Shown here piece by piece: positions 37,308 through 46,206 of a stretch of DNA of 64,000 bases. Position 1 is the stretch's first letter, and each line of letters starts with the position of its first letter. Below the pieces are notes generated by a model. The model made no database searches. It was not told the origin of the DNA and saw nothing but the letters and a program-made list of their open reading frames with translations. The translations under genes were made by a program, and so were the position numbers. Origin of the DNA: Rossellomorea sp. SC111 (GTDB lineage: Bacteria; Bacillota; Bacilli; Bacillales; Bacillaceae_B). The DNA is taken from NCBI RefSeq assembly GCF_024733565.1, contig NZ_JANIOC010000015.1:1-64000 (forward strand). The letters are read 5' to 3'.

Positions 37308-37913
37308 TTGAAACATATCTTCAAGCAAGGAAATAAAGATCTCCCTACACTTTTATTGCTGCATGGAACAGGGGGAAATGAACGCGATTTACTGCCCCTT
37401 GCCGAAATGATTGCACCGGAGGCTTCCGTTTTAAGTGTGAAAGGGAACGTGAATGAGAATGGAATGGCCCGCTTTTTTGCCCGCTTACGGGAAGGGGTCT
37501 TTGATGAAGAGGATTTAATTTTCCGTACCAATGAATTGAAACAATTCATCGATAAAAGCGCGAATGACTATGAATTTGACCGTGATCATGTCGTTGCATT
37601 GGGCTATTCAAATGGAGCAAACATCGCGGCAAGCATGATGTATCATATAAAAGACTCACTAAAAGCCGGTATCCTGTTTCATGCCATGGTACCAAGACGC
37701 GGGATCGAACTCCCGGATTTATCCGATGTCCCAGTCTTTATTGGTGCCGGTAAGCGCGATCCCCTTATACCAATGAATGAAACTAAGGAACTTGTGGAAA
37801 ACCTGAAAAAAGCAAATTCTCCCGTTACTGAGTTTTGGACAGATGGAGGGCATGAGCTTCGTCGTGAAGAGGTGGATGAAGCGAAATTATGGTTTGAAAA
37901 GAACTTTAAGTGA
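37308..37913 (+). CDS. mhqD: MhqD-type carboxylesterase/phospholipase
   Basis: A 201-residue alpha/beta hydrolase of the carboxylesterase/phospholipase-2 group. The oxyanion region is LLLHGTGGNERDLLPLAEM near residue 16, the nucleophile serine is in ALGYSNGANIA near 104, the acid is in GAGKRDPLIP near 150 and the histidine in DGGHEL near 180. It starts at TTG with AAGGAGG upstream. In B. subtilis MhqD belongs to the MhqR regulon responding to methylhydroquinone and catechol, consistent with its pairing here with mhqO. Confidence 0.92.
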   Translation: MKHIFKQGNKDLPTLLLLHGTGGNERDLLPLAEMIAPEASVLSVKGNVNENGMARFFARLREGVFDEEDLIFRTNELKQFIDKSANDYEFDRDHVVALGYSNGANIAASMMYHIKDSLKAGILFHAMVPRRGIELPDLSDVPVFIGAGKRDPLIPMNETKELVENLKKANSPVTEFWTDGGHELRREEVDEAKLWFEKNFK

Positions 37914-37919
37914 TATTTG

Positions 37920-37957
37920 GAAAACTCTGGAAGACAGTTGTCTTCCAGAGTTTTTTG
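37920..37957 (+). terminator. Rho-independent terminator after mhqD
   Basis: AAAACTCTGGAAGAC pairs with GTCTTCCAGAGTTTT around an AGTT loop; it may also stop the convergent gene at 37978. Confidence 0.93.
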
Positions 37958-37977
37958 TGGAATACAATAGAAGAATC

Positions 37978-38904
37978 CTATCTTTCAAATGGTATGCCAA
38001 TCTTATGATACGCCTGGAAAACTCTTAACATTTCCATGGTCAAAATTCCCCGCCATTCCGTTTCCGCAACTTGCCATGTTGCTTCGTAGTGCCCAAACCA
38101 GGACCAAGTGGGCTGCCAGAACCCGTCTTGATGTTGAGATTCTAACTCCTTCCCCAATTGTATCTCTATGACATCCTCCAATATTTCATAAAAGGGTGAT
38201 GAAGGTTCACTTGCTACCTGAAGCGGTTTTGCCACATATTCATTCCACCTCGCAGGATCCGTGCAAACCGTTTTACGAACATTAGTCGAGAGGATTTTAA
38301 ATAGAGTGGTTTTCGTTTTCCCACTCACTTCATTTAACAACCTTTCGTAACAGAGGAAATCATGCATGTCGATTGGCTCGATGAATCCAATAAGTTCACT
38401 GACCGCTTTTTCAGTCCATTCTTGAAGGCGGGGATGATCTGGTTGAAACCGATGGAAATATCCTACAATCTCTGCATTTGGATTTGACCAAGTAGTCTGG
38501 ACGCCGCAATGACCTCTCTCAGGATCGAAATGCCACCACGGAGCGTGAGGCACTGAATTGACCGCTTCAGGTACAGCATTCCAGCCCTCAATTTCTTCAT
38601 CGTATTCGTTCTGTAAATAACTCATTGCCTTTTGAACGATAGGATGACTGGCGGAAAGTTCTAATTCCTTAGCTTTTTGTAAACCAACGGTAGTAGCAAG
38701 TGGGGAGGAACTGTCCAGGCGAAAGTCAGGTTCAATTGACCGGCCGAAACCCCCGTCACCATTTTGGAAGCAAGCTAACTCATGAATGGCTTCCTCTTTA
38801 CTTCCTTTTTCAAAATGAAAGTTGAATAATTTCTGTTCTAGTGGTCTTGCATTCTGGCGGATATAATCTTTTGCCTTGTTCCACTGCTCGGGGGAAAGGT
38901 TCAT
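37978..38904 (-). CDS. Terpenoid-cyclase/prenyltransferase-like alpha-toroid protein
   Basis: A 308-residue soluble protein with repeats of the alpha/alpha toroid seen in squalene cyclases and protein prenyltransferases. The stretch ACFQNGDGGFGRSIEPDFR near residue 45 resembles a QW motif, and a second such element is HQDGFWQPTW near 262. No DxDD catalytic motif of class II cyclases is visible, so it is probably not a terpene cyclase. Relatives are known only as hypothetical proteins. AGGAG is 8 bases before the ATG. It is convergent with mhqD. Confidence 0.75.
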   Translation of the reverse strand: MNLSPEQWNKAKDYIRQNARPLEQKLFNFHFEKGSKEEAIHELACFQNGDGGFGRSIEPDFRLDSSSPLATTVGLQKAKELELSASHPIVQKAMSYLQNEYDEEIEGWNAVPEAVNSVPHAPWWHFDPERGHCGVQTTWSNPNAEIVGYFHRFQPDHPRLQEWTEKAVSELIGFIEPIDMHDFLCYERLLNEVSGKTKTTLFKILSTNVRKTVCTDPARWNEYVAKPLQVASEPSSPFYEILEDVIEIQLGKELESQHQDGFWQPTWSWFGHYEATWQVAETEWRGILTMEMLRVFQAYHKIGIPFER

Positions 38905-39022
38905 ATGAAAAACTCCTTATTTAAGCATAATTGGTTATAGTAATAGATTATCTATTCGCAAGGGGAATCCCTGCTTATTAAGTGATAAATTCAAGGGTCC
39001 GACCCTCTTTTTTGAAAAATTG

Positions 39023-39054
39023 ATGCCTGATTTTCGGCGGCATCGTTTTTTGAT
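39023..39054 (+). terminator. Terminator-like hairpin upstream of ada
   Basis: GATGCC pairs with GGCATC, followed by GTTTTTT. It lies in a gene-free gap just after an AGGGTCCGACCCT palindrome (38994-39006), so it may be a leader hairpin rather than a gene end. Confidence 0.4.
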
Positions 39055-39098
39055 GTATGTATAATAGGATTATAAAAAGGATATAGGGGGACTCGAGG

Positions 39099-40166
39099 AT
39101 GATCTCGCTTAAATTGCAAACGGAGTACTATAAGGCATTAGTAGACAAGAGAACGGACTATGAAGGTGTATTTTACGTCGGAGTAAAAACAACGGGAGTG
39201 TTTTGCCGCCCTTCTTGTCCAGCCAGAAAACCAAAATTTGAAAACTGTGAATTCTTTCAGACAGCAGAGCAAGCATTGCTTTCCTCTTATCGTCCTTGTA
39301 AGAGATGTAAACCATTATCTCATCCGAATAGTGTATCGGAAGTTGTGAAAATGTTGGTGGAGGCTGTAGAGGAAAATCCGGAGAAGCGTTGGAAGGACAA
39401 GGATTTTCAGCAATTATCGATTGATGCGTCCACTGCCAGGCGCCAATTTAAGAAAAGATTTGGAATGACATTTGTTGAATATGCGAGAGCCCGCAGGATG
39501 GGGATTGCCATGAAGGAAATCAGATCTGGTGCCAAAGTCATTGACGCTCAACACGTAACCGGTTATGGCTCGGCAAGCGGATTTAGAGACGCTTTTTCAA
39601 AAATCATGGGTTCTGCACCGGCTTCCTCGGAACATAATCGTGTGTTAAGAACAGCGTGGATCGATACCAAACTCGGGCCAATGATCGGGATTTCTGATGA
39701 AAAGGCATTACATTTATTAGAGTTTGTTGACAGACGGGGCCTGGAACGGGAAGTGGAAAGGTTGAGGCATAAAACAAAGTCAGCCATCATCCCAGGCACA
39801 TCAGAGCCACTTCGTTCCATAGAAAAGGAACTGGAAGCTTATTTTGACGGGAACCTGTCCGCGTTTAGCACTCCTTTGCATATGAGTGGATCTCCATTCC
39901 AATTAAATGTATGGAAGGAGCTTGAGAGGATTCCAATTGGAGAAACAAGGTCCTATACCGAGGTCGCCAAACACATTGATCATCCCACAGCCGTTCGTGC
40001 AGTTGCCAGGGCAAATGGCTGTAACCAGCTCGCCATCATCGTACCTTGTCACAGAGTGATCAGGGCAAATGGTGATCTAGCAGGATATGCAGGAGGTCTT
40101 AACCGGAAAAAGTGGTTGATTGAGCATGAACGGAAGGTGGCAAATAAGAAGGGTCATGTATTATGA
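39099..40166 (+). CDS. ada: Ada-type bifunctional DNA repair methyltransferase and regulator
   Basis: A 355-residue fusion of three parts. The Ada zinc domain (about 1-80) has Cys ligands in CRPSCPARKP and CKRC and accepts methyl groups from phosphotriesters. An AraC-type DNA-binding domain (about 85-180) follows. The C-terminal O6-methylguanine-DNA methyltransferase has the active Cys in IIVPCHRVI near 312. B. subtilis splits these functions into AdaA and AdaB, whereas this gene keeps the E. coli-like single-protein layout. GGGGGA and GAGG precede the ATG. It probably activates its own transcription after alkylation. Confidence 0.95.
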   Translation: MISLKLQTEYYKALVDKRTDYEGVFYVGVKTTGVFCRPSCPARKPKFENCEFFQTAEQALLSSYRPCKRCKPLSHPNSVSEVVKMLVEAVEENPEKRWKDKDFQQLSIDASTARRQFKKRFGMTFVEYARARRMGIAMKEIRSGAKVIDAQHVTGYGSASGFRDAFSKIMGSAPASSEHNRVLRTAWIDTKLGPMIGISDEKALHLLEFVDRRGLEREVERLRHKTKSAIIPGTSEPLRSIEKELEAYFDGNLSAFSTPLHMSGSPFQLNVWKELERIPIGETRSYTEVAKHIDHPTAVRAVARANGCNQLAIIVPCHRVIRANGDLAGYAGGLNRKKWLIEHERKVANKKGHVL

Positions 40167-40295
40167 TGTTCAGCAGATGGTTCCTCATAAGTGAAGGATT
40201 TCAATGCAACCGTAAGGAAATAGGTGTTGCAGACTCTGATAAGAGCTACTAGACTATGAAATAGAGTCCTTTACAGAATCGGGAGCAATGTAGAT

Positions 40296-40901
40296 ATGAA
40301 TGTGTTGAGAAAAGCAGTTATTTTAGGGTTCGCATCAACTATACAAGGTTTGGCTATGGCAGTGTTTTTGTTTCCCCACTTCATCCCTTCCGGTGGTGCA
40401 GCAAGTGTGAGTGTGTTATTAAACTACTTACTGCATATCCCTTTTGCGGTCACCTTGTGGGTAATGAACGCCTGTTTATTGGGTGCCGCTGTGAAGTGGC
40501 TGGGGAAGGGAAATGCCTTCTGGACCATGTATTGCGTAACAGTCACATCAGGGATGGTCGATGCGGCAGAGCCATTTCTGACAGGTACTGTTTCATTTGT
40601 ATTTGTGGATCTTCTCATTGGAAGCATCCTTTTTGGAATCGGCGTCGGAGTTCTGTTTAGGATGGGTGCCTCCTCCGGGGGGATGGACATTTTAGCCCTC
40701 ATCATTTCAAAGTTGAAAGGATACTCACCAGGGAAGACATTATTCGTAATAAATGGTAGTGTATTACTGTTAACTGGAATCGTAGTGGATCTGAAAATCA
40801 TTCTATTCGCCATAGCGTGTCAATTTATCGCTACAAGAATCTTGGATATCATCATCAAGTTTGACTTCAGGCGAAGACTTACACATATTGAAAATGTTTA
40901 A
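40296..40901 (+). CDS. YitT family membrane protein (short form)
   Basis: A 201-residue membrane protein with about five helices. It shows the YitT family pattern: FLFPHFIPSGGAASVSVLLNY near residue 25 and GIGVGVLFRMGASSGGMDIL near 110. It lacks the C-terminal DUF2179 domain present in its longer paralogue at 53277. GGGAG lies 11 bases before ATG. The transported substrate of the family is not established. A perfect 38-bp palindrome starts directly at its stop codon. Confidence 0.85.
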   Translation: MNVLRKAVILGFASTIQGLAMAVFLFPHFIPSGGAASVSVLLNYLLHIPFAVTLWVMNACLLGAAVKWLGKGNAFWTMYCVTVTSGMVDAAEPFLTGTVSFVFVDLLIGSILFGIGVGVLFRMGASSGGMDILALIISKLKGYSPGKTLFVINGSVLLLTGIVVDLKIILFAIACQFIATRILDIIIKFDFRRRLTHIENV

Positions 40902-40939
40902 ATAAAAGGTCCGTCCCTCAGCTGAGGGACGGACCTTTT
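40902..40939. terminator. Perfect 38-bp palindromic bidirectional terminator
   Basis: TAAAAGGTCCGTCCCTCAG followed at once by its exact reverse complement. The stem carries the GGTCCGTCCCT element found elsewhere in the window. It separates the convergent YitT and MBL genes by only 40 bases and ends both. Confidence 0.93.
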
Positions 40940-40941
40940 AT

Positions 40942-41718
40942 CTAGGATATTTCTTTGATGATTGATTTTACGGTATGTGTAGGAGAATTTTCAAAGAAAG
41001 AGATGTATTGAAACAATTTGTTTTTTGGCAGTAGGGTTTTACGTATTTCCTTGGCTGATTTTCCTTCCTGGTGGGCTTTCGTGACAGAATCCTGGAGGCG
41101 GAGAAGGTAATCCCGCTTCTTCTCTAGCAGCTTTCTACCGTGCTTTAGGTACCCTTGATGAGAACAATACACCTCTTCGAAGGAATATGTCAGGACTTTG
41201 TTTATGGATCGAATCAGTTCTGGTACAGATTCGAACGAGAAATTAGACGTGGGAGAATGAAACAAATACAAATCTCCGGAAAAGCAGATTCCTTTCTCTT
41301 CATCGATAAGAACAATATGATCATCAGCATGGCCGGGAGTATGGACGATTTGAAACGAATGGTGTTCGGTTTCAAATGCAGGCTCTTGAAGAGGCATAGG
41401 ATGAAACGAAGGACGGTTATGCCAAAACATGGCACGATAAAAAGGCAGTTTGGTAACTTGATTGCACTTGTCGACTCCCAGGGGGTGGATCCATTGAGGA
41501 ATAGAATAAAAGCGTTCTATCCAAGCACTATTGCCGGTATGATCTTCATGGTGATGAGTGTGAATGACCCGTTTGATGGGAAGCTCTCTGAAGATCGAAC
41601 GAACTTCATTTTTCATACTATATGGTCCTGTGTCTATAAGAACATCATCGACTTTAAAAATATAAACGGGCATTTTTTGACCAAATGTTTGAACGCTTAA
41701 CTTGAAAGATTGTATCAA
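40942..41718 (-). CDS. MBL-fold metallo-hydrolase
   Basis: A 258-residue metallo-beta-lactamase-fold protein with the two-metal motif THHHEDHTGN near residue 54, the further ligand HTPGHADDH near 127 and CFSGDLYLF near 144, followed by CSHQG near 188. A helical C-terminal extension resembles that of glyoxalase II or LACTB2-like proteins. TTG 41718 follows GAGGAG at about 9 bases. The substrate is unknown. It is monocistronic and convergent with the YitT gene. Confidence 0.87.
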   Translation of the reverse strand: MIQSFKLSVQTFGQKMPVYIFKVDDVLIDTGPYSMKNEVRSIFRELPIKRVIHTHHHEDHTGNSAWIERFYSIPQWIHPLGVDKCNQVTKLPFYRAMFWHNRPSFHPMPLQEPAFETEHHSFQIVHTPGHADDHIVLIDEEKGICFSGDLYLFHSPTSNFSFESVPELIRSINKVLTYSFEEVYCSHQGYLKHGRKLLEKKRDYLLRLQDSVTKAHQEGKSAKEIRKTLLPKNKLFQYISFFENSPTHTVKSIIKEIS

Positions 41719-41890
41719 CTCAGTTACTCCTCACCAAAAATTGTTATAGTACAATATTCGAATAAAATGTGAAAATCCCTGCTAATATCTACATCTTTTC
41801 TAGGGACGGACCTGAAATATCATCTATTACTCGTATGCCGAAAATGGTAAACTAGAGAAAAGGTAGTTGTTTGACATAGGGGGCAATGTT

Positions 41891-42187
41891 TTGCAGAAAT
41901 GTAATGTATGTAAAAATCAATTTCAGTGGAAAGAGTTGTTATTTTCAATTTGGGCTTCATATAAACCAATTGAATGTAGTCAATGTGGAAAAAGGCATGC
42001 AATCAATTTTGTCTCAAAATTCATTGTTTCCTTTTTGATTATTATCCCGGCAGTAGTTTTTGGTTTATTGATTGCACCTTCTCAAGGGCTATCAAAACCG
42101 GTGACATTCGGAATCATCGTCCTGATGGCATTTGTTATTTCACTTATCCTCCCGTTATTCGTTAAATATGAATATAAGCAAGGATGA
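41891..42187 (+). CDS. Putative zinc-ribbon membrane protein (TIGR04104-like)
   Basis: A 98-residue protein with a zinc ribbon made from CNVC (residues 4-7) and CSQC near 31-34, then two membrane helices. The layout CxxC-QWKE-spacer-CxxCG followed by hydrophobic helices matches the Bacillus TIGR04104 family. TTG 41891 with GGGGG 8 bases upstream is the most likely start, placing the ribbon at the very N-terminus. Function unknown. Confidence 0.75.
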   Translation: MQKCNVCKNQFQWKELLFSIWASYKPIECSQCGKRHAINFVSKFIVSFLIIIPAVVFGLLIAPSQGLSKPVTFGIIVLMAFVISLILPLFVKYEYKQG

Positions 42188-42192
42188 AGAGA

Positions 42193-42290
42193 GGCTGGGA
42201 AAAGAGTTTAGTTAAAAGAAAATCCGAACGATCATCGAAATTTTTTTTTGAAAATCGATGTCGTTCGGATTTTATCATTTAACTGTTTAA
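42193..42290 (+). repeat. Dispersed intergenic repeat, copy B (GGCTGGGA family)
   Basis: This begins GGCTGGGAAAAG, continues TTTAGTTAAAAGAAAATCCG and folds with the ATCCGAACGA/TCGTTCGGAT stem. It aligns with the reverse complement of 19801-19896 over its full length, so it is the same element in the opposite orientation. It lies directly after a gene end and could double as a terminator. Confidence 0.75.
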
Positions 42291-42325
42291 GTAAATACTC
42301 TTGCTTTTGGATATAGTGAGTAGTG

Positions 42326-42449
42326 GTTGATTTGCGCTCCAGGTGCTCGCTTTCCGCGGGGCTGGCGGTGAGCCTCCTCGGCTGAGCCTGCGGGGTCTCA
42401 CCTGTCCAGCGTTTCCCGCAGGAGTCGAGCACCTTCCACTCCAATCAAC
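42326..42449. repeat. Nested-palindrome intergenic element, about 124 bp
   Basis: Four inverted repeats are nested symmetrically: GTTGATT/AATCAAC at the ends, GGTGCTCG/CGAGCACC, then GCGGGGCTGG against CCAGC...CCCGC, then GGTGAG/CTCACC. It is much richer in G and C than its surroundings. I recognise the CTCGCTTTCCGCGGGG core as resembling an abundant structured repeat of Bacillaceae chromosomes; I recall no assigned function. Confidence 0.8.
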
Positions 42450-42803
42450 TTTCTAAGCGTAAGCGATTTACTATAACAGTGTAGTGACGAGATTGCTACA
42501 TCATTGCATACACCAACTCTAATCCTATTAGTTGCAGTGACAGATTAGAGTTAATAAAACGAATACTTTTCCTTACCTAATGTGAATGACCCATTCTGCT
42601 AAGACCCAACACAATTGCAGAACATTAGAAAACTATAGTCTGTGTATAAATAAAGACAACCATGATGAACCTGGAATTATAATATGATTGCTAAAGCATA
42701 TACACTGTATAAAACGGTGTAACAAGTGATCCTAACAAATTATTTGATTGTTCGTCTTTAGAGGAAATGGATTTAGTTTCCCAGTCTCATTTTTAAACAT
42801 TCA
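42450..42803. other. Gene-free stretch with one inverted repeat
   Basis: Only one structure stands out: AACTCTAATC at 42515-42524 and its exact complement GATTAGAGTT at 42543-42552. No T-run follows, so it is not a standard terminator. No small open frame with a ribosome binding site was found. glpQ ends at the right edge with no clear terminator on its side. Confidence 0.45.
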
Positions 42804-43697
42804 CTATTTCTTTTTCATTTCCTTTAATACTTCTTCCAATCGATCAGGGTAGTTGGTGAACATTCCTGTCACTCCCCACTCAATCAGCCTTTTCATATCT
42901 TCTTTTTCGAGGACAGTATAAGGATGGATAAGAAGATCATGTTCACGCACTTTATCTACGTATTCTTCATCGATTTTCTTAAAACTCATACCCAATCCAA
43001 CAGCATATTCCTCATAATGGTCAAGCTCTTCGTCCGTGATGGTTGCATTATTCTTATAGTCAATTAACTGGACAAGAGGGATGTCTTCATTCATTTCATG
43101 AACTTTTTGAAGGCTTGCTTCACTAAAAGACTGAATGATCACTTTACTGGAAGGGCCGTTTTGTCTTATCAGATGATAGTCTTTTAATATCTTAAGTAAT
43201 TTTTCTTCCATACCGGGATATACTTCAGGAGATTTTGTTTCAATATAATAATGTTTGTTTTTTCCGAAATGTTGTATGACTTCTTCAAGAGTCTGTACTT
43301 GCAGGCCGTTATATTCCGAATTAGCCTTTTCAGGGTACATTTCATTGAACCAGGATCCCGCATCCAATTCTTTGATTTGATCCAACGTATAATCCTTAAC
43401 AAGTCCCGTCCCATTCGTTGTTCGATCAAGTGTTTCGTCATGCATGGCAATCAATTCACCATCTTTGGTCATCTGCAGATCAAGTTCTATGTAGTCCCCA
43501 CCAATTTCGTCACCCAACTCATAGGAAGGCAGCGTGTGTTCCGGGGCGTAACCTGATCCCCCTCTGTGAGCAATGTTTAGAATCTTATTATCATTCATTG
43601 ACGGGTGACCTGATTGAGCGGAGGCTGGCTGAACGATCGCGGCTCCGAAGCCCATGATTGCTGCCGATAAACAAACATTCTTCATAAATGTATTCAT
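42804..43697 (-). CDS. glpQ: Secreted glycerophosphodiester phosphodiesterase
   Basis: GlpQ hydrolyses glycerophosphodiesters to glycerol-3-phosphate and an alcohol. The 297-residue protein has a signal peptide ending near PASAQSG (about residue 28). It carries the family motifs [19 protein letters not shown] near 42, the metal site [20 protein letters not shown] near 72 and [11 protein letters not shown] near 153. Export suggests it recycles deacylated phospholipid or teichoic acid at the cell surface. GGGAG is 8 bases before the ATG. It is monocistronic. Confidence 0.93.
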   Translation of the reverse strand: MNTFMKNVCLSAAIMGFGAAIVQPASAQSGHPSMNDNKILNIAHRGGSGYAPEHTLPSYELGDEIGGDYIELDLQMTKDGELIAMHDETLDRTTNGTGLVKDYTLDQIKELDAGSWFNEMYPEKANSEYNGLQVQTLEEVIQHFGKNKHYYIETKSPEVYPGMEEKLLKILKDYHLIRQNGPSSKVIIQSFSEASLQKVHEMNEDIPLVQLIDYKNNATITDEELDHYEEYAVGLGMSFKKIDEEYVDKVREHDLLIHPYTVLEKEDMKRLIEWGVTGMFTNYPDRLEEVLKEMKKK

Positions 43698-43895
43698 TTT
43701 ATTTTCTCCCTTCTGATTTTAGCTCAATTAAAGGATATAAAATGAATGTGAATAGAAATGCAGACGAATGAAAAGCTAATGTGAAAATTGGATGAATAGA
43801 ATATGACAGTTGAGGCGAAAGGCGCATGTCCAAAGTTTGTAGAATAATTTACAGCATTAGGAAAATGCTATAAGAAAAAGTAAAGGAGCCGAAAG

Positions 43896-44897
43896 ATGGA
43901 GAAACAGGACATCAGATTGACTACATCAGAAATCTCCGCTTTATGGACGACGTATATTAAATGCTCGGCATTGAATTGTTTTTATACTCATTTTCTTACG
44001 TATCTAGAAGATGAAAGTGTTACATCCCTTATTGAAGACAGCTTGAACACAAACCTTGAGACGATGCAAGAAATCGGGGAACTATGTATCTTAGAGGGCT
44101 TTCCCATCCCTTCAGGCTTTACAGACAAGGATGTGGATACGTCTGCTCCACCACTTTACACGGATTTATTTGCTCTCAGCTTTGTCTATCGGGGAGGACA
44201 GGTCACTAACAGCCACTTTACGACAATCGTAGCATCGGTTGCCCGTTCAGATGTATATGACTTTTTCGAGAAGTGTCTGACGAAATCTCTGTCCCTGTAT
44301 AAACGATCACTTCAACTGATGTTGAAAAAAGGGATTTATGATCGTCCGCCAAAAATAAATTATCCTCAGTCCACCGAATATATTACCCATCAGGCTTCTT
44401 TATTGGAAACCTGGTTAGGGGAAACAAGACCTCTTAATGCATTGGAACTTAGCGAATTATTCTTTGTGATTGAGCGCAATTGTATAGGCATCATATTATT
44501 GAAGGGTTTCATCCAAACCTCCAGAGACAACGAAGTAAAAGAGTATCTTAAAAAAGGGAGAAAACTTAGTGAAAAGCAAATTACAACGTTCAATCACATT
44601 CTGGTAAAAGACGATACGTTTCCCACTTACCCTGTATCTATGGAAGTGACGGCTTCCAGTATTGCGCCTTTTTCAGAAAAGCTGATGCTCTTTTTCATTT
44701 CATCCTCTAATTCAGTCGGCCTTTCTACGCTGTGTCATGCCATCACAATGTCGACAAGAAAGGACTTAGCCGTGCATTACATGCTATTTGTGTCAGAAAT
44801 CATGAAATATGGTGCGGATGGTCTTAAGCTTTTAGTTGAGCGAGGGTGGATGGAGCAGCCTCCACAACAGGAAGACCGAAAAGATTTAAGTAGTTAA
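43896..44897 (+). CDS. DUF3231 family protein
   Basis: A 333-residue soluble helical protein made of two similar halves (about 1-165 and 170-330). Each half opens with an LTTSEISALW / LNALELSELF-type helix, the duplicated architecture of DUF3231, a Bacillales family with a ferritin-like fold distantly like spore coat protein CotF. AGGAG precedes the ATG. It is a single-gene unit. Association with spores is inferred from the family only. Confidence 0.82.
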   Translation: MEKQDIRLTTSEISALWTTYIKCSALNCFYTHFLTYLEDESVTSLIEDSLNTNLETMQEIGELCILEGFPIPSGFTDKDVDTSAPPLYTDLFALSFVYRGGQVTNSHFTTIVASVARSDVYDFFEKCLTKSLSLYKRSLQLMLKKGIYDRPPKINYPQSTEYITHQASLLETWLGETRPLNALELSELFFVIERNCIGIILLKGFIQTSRDNEVKEYLKKGRKLSEKQITTFNHILVKDDTFPTYPVSMEVTASSIAPFSEKLMLFFISSSNSVGLSTLCHAITMSTRKDLAVHYMLFVSEIMKYGADGLKLLVERGWMEQPPQQEDRKDLSS

Positions 44898-45157
44898 AGA
44901 ATCTCTAAAAGTATTTTTTCTATCATCACAAAATGTTCGGAATTTCTTTTGTTTCTAAATGACAAAGAACGTGTGGATAGGATAGAATATAAGACATCAA
45001 GGTAAGGCTTCAAAAGTGTTGAGAGTGACACATGATTTGGTCAAACAATACGGTTTCTCTTTTAAAGAAGATTATAATAGAAGGAAAGCGGTGCTTGATT
45101 GACCTCCTGATTCATTCCAAGCTTTTGGTAGGTTGTGCTGTTCTTAAGGAGAAATGG

Positions 45158-45955
45158 ATGCTAGAATACATCGTACATCAGGGAGTCGGCAAAGAATATG
45201 TGGTTTTCCTTCATGGAATCGGGGGGACCTCAAGTATCTTCTGTAAACAAATGGAAACCTTTAAGGATCATTATAATGTAGTGACGGTTCACTTGCCTGG
45301 TCATGGGGATTCACCAGGGGTCGATTCATATAATGAGCCGTTCACAATCAATTTAATTGTCCGTGAGATCGTAAAAGTCCTGGATGAGATTGGGATTGGA
45401 CAAGCTCACTTTATCGGGATATCTCTTGGTTCAGTGGTTATTCATGAACTGATGCAACAAGTTCCCGATCGCGTGCAAACGGCGATACTAGGTGGTTGCA
45501 TCACTCGGTTTACATTATTTTCAAACACTTTGCTGCAGGCGGGTCATGCTCTGAAAGGCATGATTCCCTTCATGTGGTTATATAAATTATTCGCATACGT
45601 CATGATGCCCAAAAGAAACCATAGAATTTCGAGGAAGTTATTTATTCGGGAAGCAAAGAAAATGAAACGGAAAGATTTTCTCGGGTGGTATCAACTTACC
45701 CCATTTGTTAAATCGACCTATGCCTCTGTGCAGGAAAGGGCGTCACACATCCCGAAACTCTACATTACAGGAAAAGAAGATCATCTGTTTGTCCGTTCGC
45801 TTGATGAAGATACGGAAGGAGATCCTTCAGCTATGAAGGTATTCCTTGACGGTTGCGGACATGTTTGCAATGTAGAAAAACCGTCTGAATTTAATCGTCT
45901 GGCACTGGATTTCATTAATACTAAACAGGTCCTTCCTCTGCAGAAGGTTCAATAA
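45158..45955 (+). CDS. Alpha/beta-fold hydrolase
   Basis: A 265-residue hydrolase. The oxyanion segment is FLHGIGGTSS near residue 18, the acidic loop is LPGHGDSPG near 46, the nucleophile serine is in FIGISLGSVV near 92, and the acid/histidine are in ITGKEDHLF near 206 and GCGHVCNVEKP near 231. ATG 45158 is preceded by TAAGGAG; the frame is open from 45032, but the extra N-terminus has no family features. The substrate is unknown. It ends in a clear terminator. Confidence 0.87.
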   Translation: MLEYIVHQGVGKEYVVFLHGIGGTSSIFCKQMETFKDHYNVVTVHLPGHGDSPGVDSYNEPFTINLIVREIVKVLDEIGIGQAHFIGISLGSVVIHELMQQVPDRVQTAILGGCITRFTLFSNTLLQAGHALKGMIPFMWLYKLFAYVMMPKRNHRISRKLFIREAKKMKRKDFLGWYQLTPFVKSTYASVQERASHIPKLYITGKEDHLFVRSLDEDTEGDPSAMKVFLDGCGHVCNVEKPSEFNRLALDFINTKQVLPLQKVQ

Positions 45956-45963
45956 CGTGCATG

Positions 45964-45998
45964 CATCCCATTTCTTGAATGAAATGGGATGTTTTTTG
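45964..45998 (+). terminator. Rho-independent terminator after the alpha/beta hydrolase
   Basis: CATCCCATTTC pairs with GAAATGGGATG, followed by six T residues. Confidence 0.92.
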
Positions 45999-46064
45999 TG
46001 CCTGTATTTGGATTGGTGGGATAGGAAGGAATATACACAACTGAATGTTCAGAAACAGGATGAA

Positions 46065-46139
46065 AGGTCCGTCCCTAAAGGGTGGCGGATAAAAGGCTCT
46101 AATGAAGGAAAGTGAGAGGAAAAATCGGGGTCCGTCCCT
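46065..46139 (+). repeat. Direct pair of GGTCCGTCCCT elements
   Basis: Two same-orientation copies, AGGTCCGTCCCT at 46065-46076 and GGTCCGTCCCT at 46129-46139, lie upstream of the 46207-51045 cluster. Further copies are at 40902, 41802, 52989 and 53096. Confidence 0.7.
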
Positions 46140-46206
46140 TTAAAGGAAATGGGGGCCTGTTGGGAGAATATAGTATAGTGGGGTGTATGTTAGGGGGTTT
46201 GAGGGT

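Noticed and set aside
41155..41700. 181-codon plus-strand frame opposite the MBL hydrolase
   Set aside because: It is antisense to a gene with full metal-binding motifs and has no recognisable domain or good ribosome binding site.
42515..42552. Inverted repeat as a terminator
   Set aside because: Good 10-bp stem but no T-run on either side and no gene ending next to it.
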